Assembly (NCBI RefSeq): GCF_000376105.1
Contig: NZ_AQWM01000001.1
Location: 248,001-312,000, forward strand
Source: Asticcacaulis benevestitus DSM 16100 = ATCC BAA-896
GTDB taxonomy: Bacteria; Pseudomonadota; Alphaproteobacteria; Caulobacterales; Caulobacteraceae
Direction of reading: 5' to 3'
DNA length: 64,000 nt
Shown here: positions 28,560 to 39,363 of the stretch, piece after piece
Position numbering within the stretch: position 1 is the stretch's first letter
How the letters are laid out: each line of letters begins with the position of its first letter
The notes under the pieces: model-generated
Told to the model about the DNA's origin: nothing
Seen by the model: only the letters and a program-made list of their open reading frames with translations
The model's database searches: none
Position numbers and translations under genes: made by a program

Positions 28560-30359
28560 GTGAAGACAAGTTTGGTGTTGAAGTCTGGTTTTAGTCTGGT
28601 GGCTATCGGTTTCGCCTTGGCGGGACAGGTGTCGGCCAGCGATAAGATGGCCGCGCCGCGCGTCATTTACGCGAGCGCCAGCCAGGAACTGGGTGTCTAT
28701 CCAAGCCCTTACGCCAACTATCTCGTCGGGCGCTTCGCCATGGCTCAAGGCGACGTAAGTACGGCGGCCAAGGCCATGGGCGCGGCAAGTCTGGGCGATC
28801 CGACCGATAGTGATTTACGCGAAAAAGCATTTTTGATCAGTGCGTTGGGCGGAGATATTGATCGCGCCTCTAAGCTGGCGTCGGGCATGAAACCGACCAG
28901 CGACACCGCCGAACTGATGGTCAATTTGCTGGGCGCCGTCACCTCTGCCAAGGCCGACAGACCGTCTCAGGCGCTGAAAAGCATAGACGCTGTGCTGGCT
29001 TTCAAGAAAAACGACCGCAACGCCGTTTTGTTGCGCCCCTATATCCTGGCCATGAACGGCAAGTGGTCGGCGGCGCTCGATGATTCCGGGGATGCGGCTC
29101 TGCAAGGCAATGACCGCGATCGCCTGCTGGTTTATCTCGTCAAGGCCGACCGTGCGCGCCTCAATGAGATCAAGGGCAAGTATGATGCGGCCGATGCGCT
29201 TTATAAATCGCTCTATCAGCCCGGCGCCGCCAGTTTCGTATTCGGGCCGGATTATGCCAGTTTCCTGGAACGCCGTGGCCGCAAGGATGAGGCTAAGACG
29301 GTCTGGAGCGCCATCGCCAGTCAGAGCGGCGATATCACTGCGGCGCAGGCCCTGAAGCGTCTCGATGCCGCCGATTACAAGCCGCCGGTTTTGCCAAGCT
29401 TAAAGGAAAGCATGGCGCAGGCCCTGTTCGTATCCTCGACGGTGTCGTTCAGCGAACACGATAGCGAGTTTGCGCTGGCCAGTCTGCATCTGTCGCTCTA
29501 TCTCGACAATTCCTCCGACCGCGAGCGCATCTTCCTCGGTCAGATCCAGCAGGAACTGAAAGATACGCCGGCGGCCGAAGCGGCCTGGGCCAGTATCGCA
29601 CCGGAATCGCCCTTCTATAACGAAGCGACTCTGCGCCGCGTCTGGGCCATGCGCGAGGATGAGCAGCTTGGTCAGGCCCTGGCGCTTATCGATCAGGCTT
29701 TCAGCCGCGATCCCGATAATCTCAGCCTGCTGATTGAAAAGACCGGTATCCTGCACGCTCAGGACAAGGATGCCGATGCGCAAGCCTTGCTGGATGCCCG
29801 CATCAAACGCGTGGGCGACAAGGATTTCGGCTGGCAGGCCTGGTATATGCAGGCCATTGTTTATGATGGACTGGGGCGCTGGTCCGATGCCGAAACCGCC
29901 ATCAAGAAGGCACAGGCGGTCAATGGCAAGCAGCCGGAAATTCTTAACTTCCTTGGCTACGGCTATATAAACCGCGGCGAAAACATTCAGGGCGGTATGG
30001 ATCTGATTCGTCAGGCGCTGAACGTCAATCCGAAGTCGGGCGCCATCGTCGATTCGCTCGGCTGGGGCTATTACAAGCTCGGTGAATACGAACAGGCGCT
30101 GAGCTTTATCGAGCAGGCCGTGCAGATGGAGCCGTCCGATCCGGAAATCAACGAGCATCTTGGGGACGTTTACAAGGCAATGGGACGCGATATCGAAGCC
30201 GGTTACGAATGGAAGCGCGTATTGACGCTGAAAACGACCGAGCGCCAGGCCGTCGAGGTACGCCGCAAACTGGACGCCAATGCCGCCGATCGCAAGATCG
30301 CCGCCAAGGCATCAAACGGTACGCAGGCACTGAACGAAGAACCGAAGCGTCACCCCTGA
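28560..30359 (+). CDS. Exported tetratricopeptide-repeat protein
   Basis: 599 residues from a GTG start with GAGG in front. A signal peptide covers about residues 1-26 (ends QVSAS). The rest is helical with many degenerate TPR units; the clearest are near the C-terminus (FLGYGYINRGENIQGGMDLI, GWGYYKLGEYEQALSFIEQA, HLGDVYKAMGRDIEAGYEWK). It most likely forms a periplasmic scaffold. The gene overlaps ispE in a TGATG junction, an arrangement seen for TPR genes before ispE in related bacteria. Partner unknown. Confidence 0.82.
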   Translation: MKTSLVLKSGFSLVAIGFALAGQVSASDKMAAPRVIYASASQELGVYPSPYANYLVGRFAMAQGDVSTAAKAMGAASLGDPTDSDLREKAFLISALGGDIDRASKLASGMKPTSDTAELMVNLLGAVTSAKADRPSQALKSIDAVLAFKKNDRNAVLLRPYILAMNGKWSAALDDSGDAALQGNDRDRLLVYLVKADRARLNEIKGKYDAADALYKSLYQPGAASFVFGPDYASFLERRGRKDEAKTVWSAIASQSGDITAAQALKRLDAADYKPPVLPSLKESMAQALFVSSTVSFSEHDSEFALASLHLSLYLDNSSDRERIFLGQIQQELKDTPAAEAAWASIAPESPFYNEATLRRVWAMREDEQLGQALALIDQAFSRDPDNLSLLIEKTGILHAQDKDADAQALLDARIKRVGDKDFGWQAWYMQAIVYDGLGRWSDAETAIKKAQAVNGKQPEILNFLGYGYINRGENIQGGMDLIRQALNVNPKSGAIVDSLGWGYYKLGEYEQALSFIEQAVQMEPSDPEINEHLGDVYKAMGRDIEAGYEWKRVLTLKTTERQAVEVRRKLDANAADRKIAAKASNGTQALNEEPKRHP

Positions 30360-31273
30360 TGACGCTGACCGCGACCGCCAGAGCCAAGGTCAATCTGTAT
30401 CTTCATGTCGCAGCACCAGATGCGCGTGGCTATCATCCTTTGCGCAGTATGGTGGCCTTCGCGGATATTGGGGATGAGGTTCAACTCGTGTTTGGCGGCA
30501 AGGGCCGGTTGAGAATTGATGGGCCTTATGCTGAAGGACTGAGCACGGGTGAAGACAACCTGATCATGAAGGCAGTCCGCCTCTTTGAAGAAGCAACAGG
30601 CGACAAGAACAAGGTTTGGGATTATCGCCTGACCAAGAACCTGCCTTTGGCTTCGGGTATTGGAGGTGGTAGCGCGGATGCAGGGGCCATGTTACGCCTG
30701 CTAAGAGACTGGAACCCGGAAATGTCACAGGAGACATTTTTCGCCATAGCCAGTAAGACCGGAGCAGACGGCGTGATGTGCGCCTGGTCAAAATCTTGTA
30801 TTGCTGAAGGTTATGGCGAAAAGCTCAGTCCTATCATTTTGCCTTCATTGCCATGTGTGTTGATAAATCCTGGTGTTGAGTGTCCGACACCTGAAGTTTT
30901 CCAAGCCTATGACGAGGCAGGCAGCTATCGTTCGATCTACACGAGATGGATTGGAGAGGACGTAATTTCCGCGCAGGACTTGGTCCACGGTTCTGTGCTG
31001 TGCTTCAGTCATAACATTCAGCTTACGCAGTTAATCGACTACCTAAATACCACACGTAACGATTTGGAGGCGCCGGCAATATCGCTGCAGCCCGTTATCG
31101 GGAAAGTGTTGGCTGACTTACGTGAGCAATCGCAAACACTTTTCGCCCGCATGTCCGGCTCCGGCGCTACCTGTTTCGCCCTTTGCCGCACTGACGAAGA
31201 CGCCGAAGCCCTAAGCGTGCGTCTGCGCGTGATGTACCCGTCCGGCTGGGTCAGGCGCTGTCGCCTTGGCTGA
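30359..31273 (+). CDS. ispE: 4-diphosphocytidyl-2-C-methyl-D-erythritol kinase
   Basis: 304 residues from the ATG overlapping the TPR stop. Signatures are ARAKVNLYLHV at the N-terminus, the GHMP-kinase ATP loop PLASGIGGGSADAGAM, and MSGSGATCFAL. It phosphorylates CDP-ME in the non-mevalonate isoprenoid pathway. Base composition is odd: sampled lines between 30841 and 31080 have about 45-50% GC, against about 67% in a sampled ppdK line. The segment usually reading GADVPVC here reads GADGVMCAW. The 3' end overlaps the opposing DUF6157 gene by 63 bases. Confidence 0.92.
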   Translation: MTLTATARAKVNLYLHVAAPDARGYHPLRSMVAFADIGDEVQLVFGGKGRLRIDGPYAEGLSTGEDNLIMKAVRLFEEATGDKNKVWDYRLTKNLPLASGIGGGSADAGAMLRLLRDWNPEMSQETFFAIASKTGADGVMCAWSKSCIAEGYGEKLSPIILPSLPCVLINPGVECPTPEVFQAYDEAGSYRSIYTRWIGEDVISAQDLVHGSVLCFSHNIQLTQLIDYLNTTRNDLEAPAISLQPVIGKVLADLREQSQTLFARMSGSGATCFALCRTDEDAEALSVRLRVMYPSGWVRRCRLG

Positions 31274-31675
31274 GGCGGGGCGCTTTGAGCGCATCGCCAT
31301 CTCTACCTTATTATCCGGGTCGTTGAGAAGCTTATGATAGGCTTTTGAATCAACGGGATAGATGGCTATTTTTCCGGCATAATTATAATGCGCGCCAAAG
31401 CCATGGGTCTTGGTCAGCGGTGAGGCCCGCATACACGGGTGGCCCTTGGAAAAGAAGGCTTCGCGGTGGCTTTCACGGTCGGCCGCATCGATATCGTTGC
31501 GTTGACACCAGATTTCAAAATTGAAGCTGTCGAGATCGTATTCATAAGGATGATCGGTCAGAAGATCGTAATGCATGCGCCCCACGCTTGGCTTGCCAGG
31601 CTTGACCTTGGGCACAATGCCCATGGCGGCATCGCTGTCATCGGCTATGCGAATGAAAGTATTGGTGATTTTCAT
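31211..31675 (-). CDS. DUF6157 family protein
   Basis: 154 residues from the ATG at 31675, preceded by GGGGATG. The family pattern is clear: NTFIRIADD at the N-terminus, GRMHYDLLTDHPYEYD, EAFFSKGHPCMRASPLTKTH, and YAGKIAIYPVDSKAYHKL. Function is unknown in the family; it is small, soluble and without a signal peptide. Its last ~21 codons are antisense to the end of ispE. It lies 74 bases downstream of the AmpG-like gene on the same strand and may be transcribed with it. Confidence 0.78.
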   Translation of the reverse strand: MKITNTFIRIADDSDAAMGIVPKVKPGKPSVGRMHYDLLTDHPYEYDLDSFNFEIWCQRNDIDAADRESHREAFFSKGHPCMRASPLTKTHGFGAHYNYAGKIAIYPVDSKAYHKLLNDPDNKVEMAMRSKRPASAKATAPDPAGRVHHAQTHA

Positions 31676-31749
31676 GTAACATCCCCGCACGCATTGGAAC
31701 TTTATGGGCGAGATTTAGACCTTCGCCGCATAAAAAGACGATACGAATA

Positions 31750-33066
31750 TCAGCGTGAGAATACGCCTTTTTTGCCCATATAACAGCACAAGATGAGGCA
31801 AGGCAGGCCGATCAGCGCGGTGCCCATAAAGAAGGCGGAATAGGCGTTGAAAAGGCCAAGGTCCGGTTTGATCAGATCGACCGCCCAGCCCGAAAAGCCT
31901 TTGAGGAACTTGCCGGTTAAGGCGGCGACCGAATACATCAGCGCATAGTGGGTGAGGGTGTGTTCGCGGCCTTGCTGGCTGTTAAGGGTCTGCTGGGTCA
32001 TGAAGCCGACGAGTGCGGTCTCGGCGATACCGTTGGAAAAATTATCGGCCACAAGCGTGAGGCCAAAGATGACCGGATCGCCATGCGACACAGCCATCCA
32101 TGAGAAACATATGTTGGAGATCGGTCCGACCAGTGCGCCCAGTAGGAAACTGCGCTGGACACCCAGCCACAACAGACATGAGCCGCCAGCGGCGATCCCG
32201 ATAAAGGACGCCCACAAACCGATGGAGGCGCGCATGGCGGCGATGGTGTCCTGATCGAGGCCGATATCCTGATAAAGCGGGCCGGCCACCGGGCCGATCA
32301 GGTAATCCGGCAGGCGGTAAAGCGCGAGGGTCAGCAGGATCAACCCGGCTGTGCCCTTATGCGCGTTGAAAAAGCTGACAAAGGGCTCAACGATCAGAGC
32401 GTAAAGCGTTTTGGTCGAGGTTTTGATATGGGTTTCGATGGTGCTGGGGGGGGCCATAAGCGTGACGGTCACGCCGATCAGCATGGCCAGAGCCAGGATC
32501 TGGTAGGACAGCGGCCAACCGACGCGCTTGGACAGGACGAGTACCAGCGCATCGGTGGTCAGGATGGCGATTCTAAAACCAAAGGCGTAGAAACTGGGGT
32601 TAAGCGCCTGATCGGCCTCGCTTTCCGTCTGTTCGACCCGCCAGGCATCGATAGCGATTTCCTGCGAGGCAGCGGCGAAGGCGACGAAAAGGGCGGCGCA
32701 GGCAAGCCCTGCCAGATGTTGCGGACCGATCAGGGCCATGGCGATCAGGCCCAGGGCAACGCCGATTTGCGACAGCAGCATATAGCTGCGGCGCTGGCCG
32801 AGCCAGCCATGCAGGAACGGCAGGCGCACCTTGTCCATCCAGGGCGCCCAGACCACTTTCAGACCGTACAGCAAACTGACCCAGCCCAGAAAGCCAATCA
32901 GAGTCAGGGAGATGCCCGAACTTCTTAACCAGAAACCCAAGGTGCCGCCCACCAGCAGGAAGGGCAGGCCGGCGGAAAAGCCCATACCAAGCAGCAGCCA
33001 CGAGGTCGGATGCCGGAGAGCTGCGCCTACGGCTTTCACGCGGTTTTTTGTCTCGTGTGCAATCAT
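31750..33066 (-). CDS. MFS transporter, AmpG-like muropeptide permease
   Basis: 438 residues with about 12 membrane helices. The N-terminal GMGFSAGLPFLLVGGTLGFW and GFLGWVSLLYGLKVVWAPWMD, followed by LGQRRSYMLLSQ, are the AmpG/SLC33-type pattern. AmpG imports anhydro-muropeptides from cell-wall turnover, and through them can control beta-lactamase expression. An Slt-type transglycosylase that would make such products is elsewhere in the window. A related acetyl-CoA-type carrier of the same superfamily cannot be fully excluded. Confidence 0.82.
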   Translation of the reverse strand: MIAHETKNRVKAVGAALRHPTSWLLLGMGFSAGLPFLLVGGTLGFWLRSSGISLTLIGFLGWVSLLYGLKVVWAPWMDKVRLPFLHGWLGQRRSYMLLSQIGVALGLIAMALIGPQHLAGLACAALFVAFAAASQEIAIDAWRVEQTESEADQALNPSFYAFGFRIAILTTDALVLVLSKRVGWPLSYQILALAMLIGVTVTLMAPPSTIETHIKTSTKTLYALIVEPFVSFFNAHKGTAGLILLTLALYRLPDYLIGPVAGPLYQDIGLDQDTIAAMRASIGLWASFIGIAAGGSCLLWLGVQRSFLLGALVGPISNICFSWMAVSHGDPVIFGLTLVADNFSNGIAETALVGFMTQQTLNSQQGREHTLTHYALMYSVAALTGKFLKGFSGWAVDLIKPDLGLFNAYSAFFMGTALIGLPCLILCCYMGKKGVFSR

Positions 33067-33205
33067 ATGGCGGCTCCTTGCGCGATGAAGCCAGATTCTC
33101 CCGTCTTCGGACAGGTTTTCTTTTTAAATACGGGGTCTTTTGGCTTGCGGGCGGTTAAGCCTCCCTCTATGTTCGCGCCAAATTCAAAGCCATTTGCAGA
33201 GCACA

Positions 33206-34123
<918 letters not shown>

Positions 34124-34125
34124 AC

Positions 34126-36405
34126 ATGGCTCAACTGTTGATCGAACTCTTCTCCGAAGAAATTCCGGCCCGTATGCAACTGGGTGCCGCGCGTGATTTC
34201 GAGCGTCTGTTTGGCGCCAAGCTCACGGCGTCCGGCCTGACCTTTGAAAGCCTCAAGGCCTATGTCGGCCCGCGCCGTCTGGCGTTGGTGGTCGAAGGCC
34301 TGCCAAAGGAAACCGCCGCCGTGACCGAAGAGGTCAAGGGGCCGAAGGAAAGTGCCCCACCGCATGCCATGGAAGGCTTCCTGCGCAAGGTCGGCCTGAC
34401 ACGTGATAAGCTTGTGCTGGAAAATGGCGTCTGGCTGGCGCGCATAGAAAAGCCCGGTGTGAAAACCGCTGAGGTGCTGGGCGCCATGCTGCGTGAGGTC
34501 ATTCTTAGCTTCCCCTGGCCGAAGTCGATGCGCTCGGGTACCTCAACCTTCCGCTGGGTGCGGCCTCTGAAGCGCATCCTGTTCCTGTTCGATGGCGAGG
34601 TCATTGCGTTTGAACTCGAAGGCCTCACGGCAGGCAATGTGACCGAAGGCCACCGTTTCCTCGGTTCGGCACAGTCTTTTCCCGTCAGTGATTTTGACAG
34701 CTATCAGAAGGCCTTGGCGGATAATTCTGTCATTCTGGATCATGCAGAGCGCCAAAAGATCATTCTCGAACAAGCCAAGGCCATCTGCACAGAGGCCGGT
34801 TGCGAGCTTATAGAGGATCAAGGGCTTCTGGAAGAGGTGGCCGGGCTCAATGAGTTTCCCGTGCCGTTGCTGGGTGATATGGACCCGGCCTTCCTGACCT
34901 TGCCACCGGAAGTCATCAAGACCTCTATGCGCACGCATCAGAAGTACTTCGCGGTCAAGGATAGGACGACGGGCAAGATGGCGGCTAAGTTCGTCATTAC
35001 CTCGAACATGAAAGCGATCGATGGCGGCGCGGAAATCAAGCGCGGTAACGCCAAGGTACTGTCGGCGCGTTTGTCGGACGGTGTCTTCTTCTGGAAGGAA
35101 GACAATCGCGCCCATAATTTCGATCAATGGTTGACGAAGCTGAATGGCGTGACTTTCCATGCCAAGCTCGGCACGATGGCGCAGCGCGTGGCACGCATCG
35201 AAGCCCTGGCCAAGGATATCGCACCTTTCATCCACGCCGATCCGGCTGTGGCGGCTGAGGCGGCGCGTCTCGCCAAGGCCGATCTGGCGTCTTACATGGT
35301 CGGCGAATTTCCGGAACTGCAAGGCGTCATGGGCGGTTATTACGCCGATGCCGCAGGGTTGAAGCCGGAGGTCGCCAACGCCATCCGTGAGCATTACAAG
35401 CCTCAGGGCCCTTCGGATTCGGTGCCGGAAGCCGCTGTTTCGGCCGCTGTGGCCCTAGCTGACAAGATCGATACCCTGATCGGTTTCTTCGCTATCGATG
35501 AAAAGCCGACCGGCTCGAAAGACCCGTTCGCCCTGCGTCGTTCGGCGCTCGGTATCCTGCGCATCCTGCGCCAGCACAATGTCCGCGTTGGTCTCAGCCA
35601 ACTGGCCGGCTTCTGGTACAAGAGCCTGCTGATCTATGCCGGCGAGGGCAGGGCCGTCTATGTCGATACCGAGAATTGGCGCGGTTCGGCCGGTCCGCGC
35701 TGGTCGGAAGGCGAAGGCGATATCTTCGACAACTACCTGCGCGATTTCCAGCAGGGGCTGCTGGAAAGCCCGGTCTGGGTGATCCCGACCGATCGCAATT
35801 ACGATCTCGATATCCTGTACGAGCACGTCCCGAATGTGCCGGAGGTTGAAGGTGCGTTGCTGAGTTTCCGCAGCTTTACCCAGGTCGGACCCGAATTCGA
35901 GGATTTCATGGCCGATCGCCTCAAGGTCCAGCTCAAGGACGAGGGCTTCCGCTTCGACGTGATCGAAGCTGTCTTCGCGCTCAAGGACGGCGATATCGTG
36001 CGCCAGACCGAGAAGATCGCGGCTCTTGAAGCAGTCCTGAAGTCTCCTGAAGGCGAAAACTTACTGGCCGCTCACAAGCGTGCCGCCAATATTCTGGCGG
36101 CCGAAGCCAAGAAAGCGGCCTTGCCACTAGGCGCGCCCAAGGCTCTGAAAGACGCGCCGGCGGTGGAAGCCACCCTGCTGACGCACATCAACACCGCCAA
36201 ACGTGCGGTAGAGACGTCACTCGCTGAGGAAAAATATATTGACGCCTTGCATCATATTGCTGCAATGCGGCATGATGTCGATGCCTTCCTCGACGGGGTA
36301 TTGGTCAATGCGGAAGATCCGGCGATCCGGGCCAACCGTCTGATCCTTCTGCAAGCTGTGTGTGATCTGTCCGGAGATATTGCTGATCTCAGCAAAATTT
36401 CCTGA
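34126..36405 (+). CDS. glyS: Glycyl-tRNA synthetase beta subunit
   Basis: 759 residues from the ATG at 34126, beginning AQLLIELFSEEIPARMQLGA as in other beta subunits. MRTHQKYFAV, GVFFWKEDNR, KLGTMAQRVARIE, ELQGVMGGYYA and SKDPFALRRSALGILRI are the conserved blocks. A C-terminal anticodon-binding-like domain follows. It contacts tRNA-Gly and is needed for charging. Two bases separate it from glyQ, so the subunits are made together. Confidence 0.96.
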   Translation: MAQLLIELFSEEIPARMQLGAARDFERLFGAKLTASGLTFESLKAYVGPRRLALVVEGLPKETAAVTEEVKGPKESAPPHAMEGFLRKVGLTRDKLVLENGVWLARIEKPGVKTAEVLGAMLREVILSFPWPKSMRSGTSTFRWVRPLKRILFLFDGEVIAFELEGLTAGNVTEGHRFLGSAQSFPVSDFDSYQKALADNSVILDHAERQKIILEQAKAICTEAGCELIEDQGLLEEVAGLNEFPVPLLGDMDPAFLTLPPEVIKTSMRTHQKYFAVKDRTTGKMAAKFVITSNMKAIDGGAEIKRGNAKVLSARLSDGVFFWKEDNRAHNFDQWLTKLNGVTFHAKLGTMAQRVARIEALAKDIAPFIHADPAVAAEAARLAKADLASYMVGEFPELQGVMGGYYADAAGLKPEVANAIREHYKPQGPSDSVPEAAVSAAVALADKIDTLIGFFAIDEKPTGSKDPFALRRSALGILRILRQHNVRVGLSQLAGFWYKSLLIYAGEGRAVYVDTENWRGSAGPRWSEGEGDIFDNYLRDFQQGLLESPVWVIPTDRNYDLDILYEHVPNVPEVEGALLSFRSFTQVGPEFEDFMADRLKVQLKDEGFRFDVIEAVFALKDGDIVRQTEKIAALEAVLKSPEGENLLAAHKRAANILAAEAKKAALPLGAPKALKDAPAVEATLLTHINTAKRAVETSLAEEKYIDALHHIAAMRHDVDAFLDGVLVNAEDPAIRANRLILLQAVCDLSGDIADLSKIS

Positions 36406-36498
36406 TGACGTTTTTATAAAATACAGGAAAACAACGAGTTTCCTGAAACACCTCGCTTAAAATATCAAGTCATGCTTGAAAATGAAAAGGGAAAGTTC

Positions 36499-39165
36499 AT
36501 GTCAAAGCACTGGGTTTACGCTTTCAAGGCCGGAAAGGCCGATGGCGACGCCTCAATGAAGGCCCTGCTGGGCGGCAAGGGGGCGAATCTCGCCGAAATG
36601 TCGTCGCTCAACCTGCCGGTTCCGGCGGGTTTCACCATCACGACCGAAGCCTGCGTCCATTATTTCAAAAACGAGTCGTCCCTGCCGGAAGGTCTGGTTG
36701 ACGAGGTTGAAAAGGCGTTGGCCGAACTGGAAAGGAGCACGGGCAAGGGCTTCGGCCAGGTGTCCAATCCGCTTCTGGTATCGGTGCGCTCCGGCGCCCG
36801 CGCTTCAATGCCCGGCATGATGGATACGGTGCTCAATCTCGGTCTCAACGACGAAACCGTCGAAGGCCTGAGCGAACTGACCGGTGACCGCCGCTTTGCG
36901 CTTGATTGCTATCGCCGTTTCATTACCATGTATTCCAATGTTGTGCTGGGCGTCAGCCATCACAGCTTTGAGGACATTCTGGACGATCACAAGGATCGCC
37001 TTGGCGTGACGGTCGATACCGACATCACCGACAAGGACTGGACGAGGATCATCGCGGATTACAAGGCGATGGTGAAGTCCGAGCTGGGCCGCGACTTCCC
37101 GCAAGACCCCAAGGAACAGCTTTGGGGCGCGGTCAAGGCCGTGTTCAGTTCGTGGATGAACGATCGCGCCAAGTTCTATCGCAAGATGCACGATATCCCC
37201 GAAGATTGGGGCACCGCCGTCAATATCCAGTCGATGGTTTTCGGCAATATGGGCCTGACCTCGGCCACCGGCGTCGCCTTCACCCGTAACCCCTCCAACG
37301 GCGACAGCGATCTCTACGGTGAGTTCCTGCTCAATGCGCAGGGCGAAGACGTGGTGGCGGGTATCCGCACCCCGCAGGCCCTGACGAAAAAGGCCCGCGA
37401 GGAAATGGGCGAACGCGCACTTTCGATGGAAGAGGCGCTGCCGGAAGTCTTCGACCAGTTCAAGACAACGGTCGATAAGCTCGAAAATCACTACCGCGAT
37501 GTGCAGGACGTTGAGTTCACAGTCGAGCAGGGCAAGCTCTACATGCTCCAGACCCGCAACGCCAAGCGCACCTCCAAGGCGGCGCTCAAAATCGCCGTCG
37601 ATATGGCCAGGGAAGGCCTGATCACGCCCGAAGAAGCCTTGATGCGTATTGACGCCTCGGCGCTCGATCAGCTGCTGCACCCCATGCTTGACCCCAAGGC
37701 CGAGAAGGTGGTCATCGCCCGTGGTTTGCCGGCATCGCCCGGTGCGGCCTCCGGCAAGATCGTCTTCACCGCCGATGACGCCGTGCGCTTTGCCGCGGCC
37801 GGCGAAGCTGTGATCCTGGTGCGCGACGAAACCTCGCCGGAAGATATCCACGGTATGCACGCTGCCCGCGCCATCGTGACGGCACGCGGCGGCATGACCA
37901 GCCACGCCGCCGTTGTGGCGCGCGGCATGGGCCGTCCGTGTGTTTCCGGTGCCGGCGAGATGAGCATCTATGCGGAGCGTGGCGAATTCGTTTCGCGCGG
38001 TCAGACCTTCAAGCATGGCGAAGTTATCACGCTGGATGGCTCGTCGGGCGAGATCATGAAGGGGGCTATCCGCATGATCGAGCCGGATTTTTCGGACGAT
38101 TTCCACCAGATTATGAAATGGGCCGACGAATACAAGACGCTGGCCATCCGCACCAACGCCGAAACACCCGCCGATGCCCGTACGGCGCTCGGTTTCGGCG
38201 CTGAAGGTATCGGCCTGTGCCGTACCGAGCATATGTTCTTCGATGACGAACGTATCTCGGCGGTTCGCGAAATGATTCTGGCCGATGAGGAAGCCGGACG
38301 CCGCAAGGCGCTGGAAAAGATCCAGCCGATGCAGAAGAAGGATTTCGCCGAGCTGTTCCAGATCATGGACGGCCTGCCGGTGACCATCCGTCTGCTCGAT
38401 CCGCCGCTGCACGAATTCCTGCCGCATACGCCGGAAGACATGAAGGCCGTAGCCGAGGCTTCGGGCGTGGGCGAAGAAAAGCTCTACAAGCGCACCAAGG
38501 AACTTTCCGAGACCAACCCCATGCTGGGCTGGAGGGGATGCCGCCTCGGTGTCACCTTCCCGGAAATCTACGAAAGCCAGCTCCGCGCGATCTTTGAAGC
38601 GGCGGTGGAAGTGGCGGTTGCTGGCGGTCATCCGAAGCCGGAGATCATGCACCCGCTGGTCGCCACGCGCGAGGAAATGGCCTATCTGACGACCATGACC
38701 CATGCCATCGCCAAGGAAGTCTTTGCCGCCAAGGGCAAGGATATCCCCTACATGGTCGGCACCATGATCGAACTGCCGCGCGCCGCCCTGCTGGCTGATA
38801 AGCTGGCGGAAACGGCCGAATTCTTCTCCTTCGGCACCAACGACCTGACCCAGACGACCTACGGCATCAGCCGTGATGACTCGGGCCGCTTCCTGAACCC
38901 GTATATCGAAAAGGGCATCTTCGAGAAGGACCCGTTCGTCTCGCTCGATCAGGAAGGCGTCGGCGCGCTGATCAAGATTGCCGCTGAAAAGGGCAAGAAG
39001 CAGCGTCCGGATATCAAGATGGGCATCTGCGGCGAACACGGCGGTGATCCGGCTTCGATCGCCTTCTGTCATGGCGCCGGACTGGCCTATGTCTCCTGTT
39101 CGCCCTATCGCGTACCGGTGGCAAGACTGGCAGCAGCGCAAGCGGCGATTGCCGCCAAAGGCTGA
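36499..39165 (+). CDS. ppdK: Pyruvate, phosphate dikinase
   Basis: 888 residues from the ATG at 36499; an in-frame ATG at 36472 is also possible, but the sequence from 36499 (SKHWVYAFKAGKADGDASMK) matches the usual N-terminus. An ATP-grasp domain comes first, with LLGGKGANLAEM. The swivelling domain carries the phospho-accepting His469 in GGMTSHAAVVARGMG. The TIM-barrel PEP domain has GLCRTEHMF and Cys844 in GICGEHGGDP. It interconverts pyruvate and PEP using ATP and phosphate. In Caulobacterales it supports gluconeogenesis. The gene stands alone between glyS and an OmpA-like gene. Confidence 0.96.
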   Translation: MSKHWVYAFKAGKADGDASMKALLGGKGANLAEMSSLNLPVPAGFTITTEACVHYFKNESSLPEGLVDEVEKALAELERSTGKGFGQVSNPLLVSVRSGARASMPGMMDTVLNLGLNDETVEGLSELTGDRRFALDCYRRFITMYSNVVLGVSHHSFEDILDDHKDRLGVTVDTDITDKDWTRIIADYKAMVKSELGRDFPQDPKEQLWGAVKAVFSSWMNDRAKFYRKMHDIPEDWGTAVNIQSMVFGNMGLTSATGVAFTRNPSNGDSDLYGEFLLNAQGEDVVAGIRTPQALTKKAREEMGERALSMEEALPEVFDQFKTTVDKLENHYRDVQDVEFTVEQGKLYMLQTRNAKRTSKAALKIAVDMAREGLITPEEALMRIDASALDQLLHPMLDPKAEKVVIARGLPASPGAASGKIVFTADDAVRFAAAGEAVILVRDETSPEDIHGMHAARAIVTARGGMTSHAAVVARGMGRPCVSGAGEMSIYAERGEFVSRGQTFKHGEVITLDGSSGEIMKGAIRMIEPDFSDDFHQIMKWADEYKTLAIRTNAETPADARTALGFGAEGIGLCRTEHMFFDDERISAVREMILADEEAGRRKALEKIQPMQKKDFAELFQIMDGLPVTIRLLDPPLHEFLPHTPEDMKAVAEASGVGEEKLYKRTKELSETNPMLGWRGCRLGVTFPEIYESQLRAIFEAAVEVAVAGGHPKPEIMHPLVATREEMAYLTTMTHAIAKEVFAAKGKDIPYMVGTMIELPRAALLADKLAETAEFFSFGTNDLTQTTYGISRDDSGRFLNPYIEKGIFEKDPFVSLDQEGVGALIKIAAEKGKKQRPDIKMGICGEHGGDPASIAFCHGAGLAYVSCSPYRVPVARLAAAQAAIAAKG

Positions 39166-39193
39166 TAAGACGTTACATCGAAAGCACATCCGG

Positions 39194-39218
39194 GAGGGGG
39201 CAATTTATTTGTCCCCTC
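39194..39218 (+). terminator. Hairpin after ppdK
   Basis: GAGGGGGCAA pairs with TTGTCCCCTC (one G-T pair) around a 5-base loop, about 30 bases after the stop. The T run is interrupted (AGTTGTTTT), so termination efficiency is uncertain. Confidence 0.6.
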
Positions 39219-39306
39219 TCAGTTGTTTTGGGTGGTTGTGTGTTGCGCCGGCACGCGATAAAAAGGTTAACGCTATTGGGTGGGTTTTAGGACGCATCAT
39301 GGTTGT

Positions 39307-39331
39307 CCAAAAAGTGGCGTCCACTTTTTGG
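39307..39331. repeat. Perfect 11-base inverted repeat with 3-base loop
   Basis: CCAAAAAGTGG and CCACTTTTTGG are separated by CGT, 33 bases before the OmpA-like start. It could be a second terminator for ppdK or an operator or mRNA hairpin for the OmpA-like gene. The T5 run is inside the stem, which is unlike a standard terminator. Confidence 0.6.
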
Positions 39332-39363
39332 CATGACGCTCGTTAATCGTGTGGGGGTAACCG

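Noticed and set aside
36805-39189. 794-codon open frame antisense to ppdK
   Set aside because: It is a shadow of the highly biased ppdK codons; composition is His/Arg/Gly-rich with no recognisable motif.
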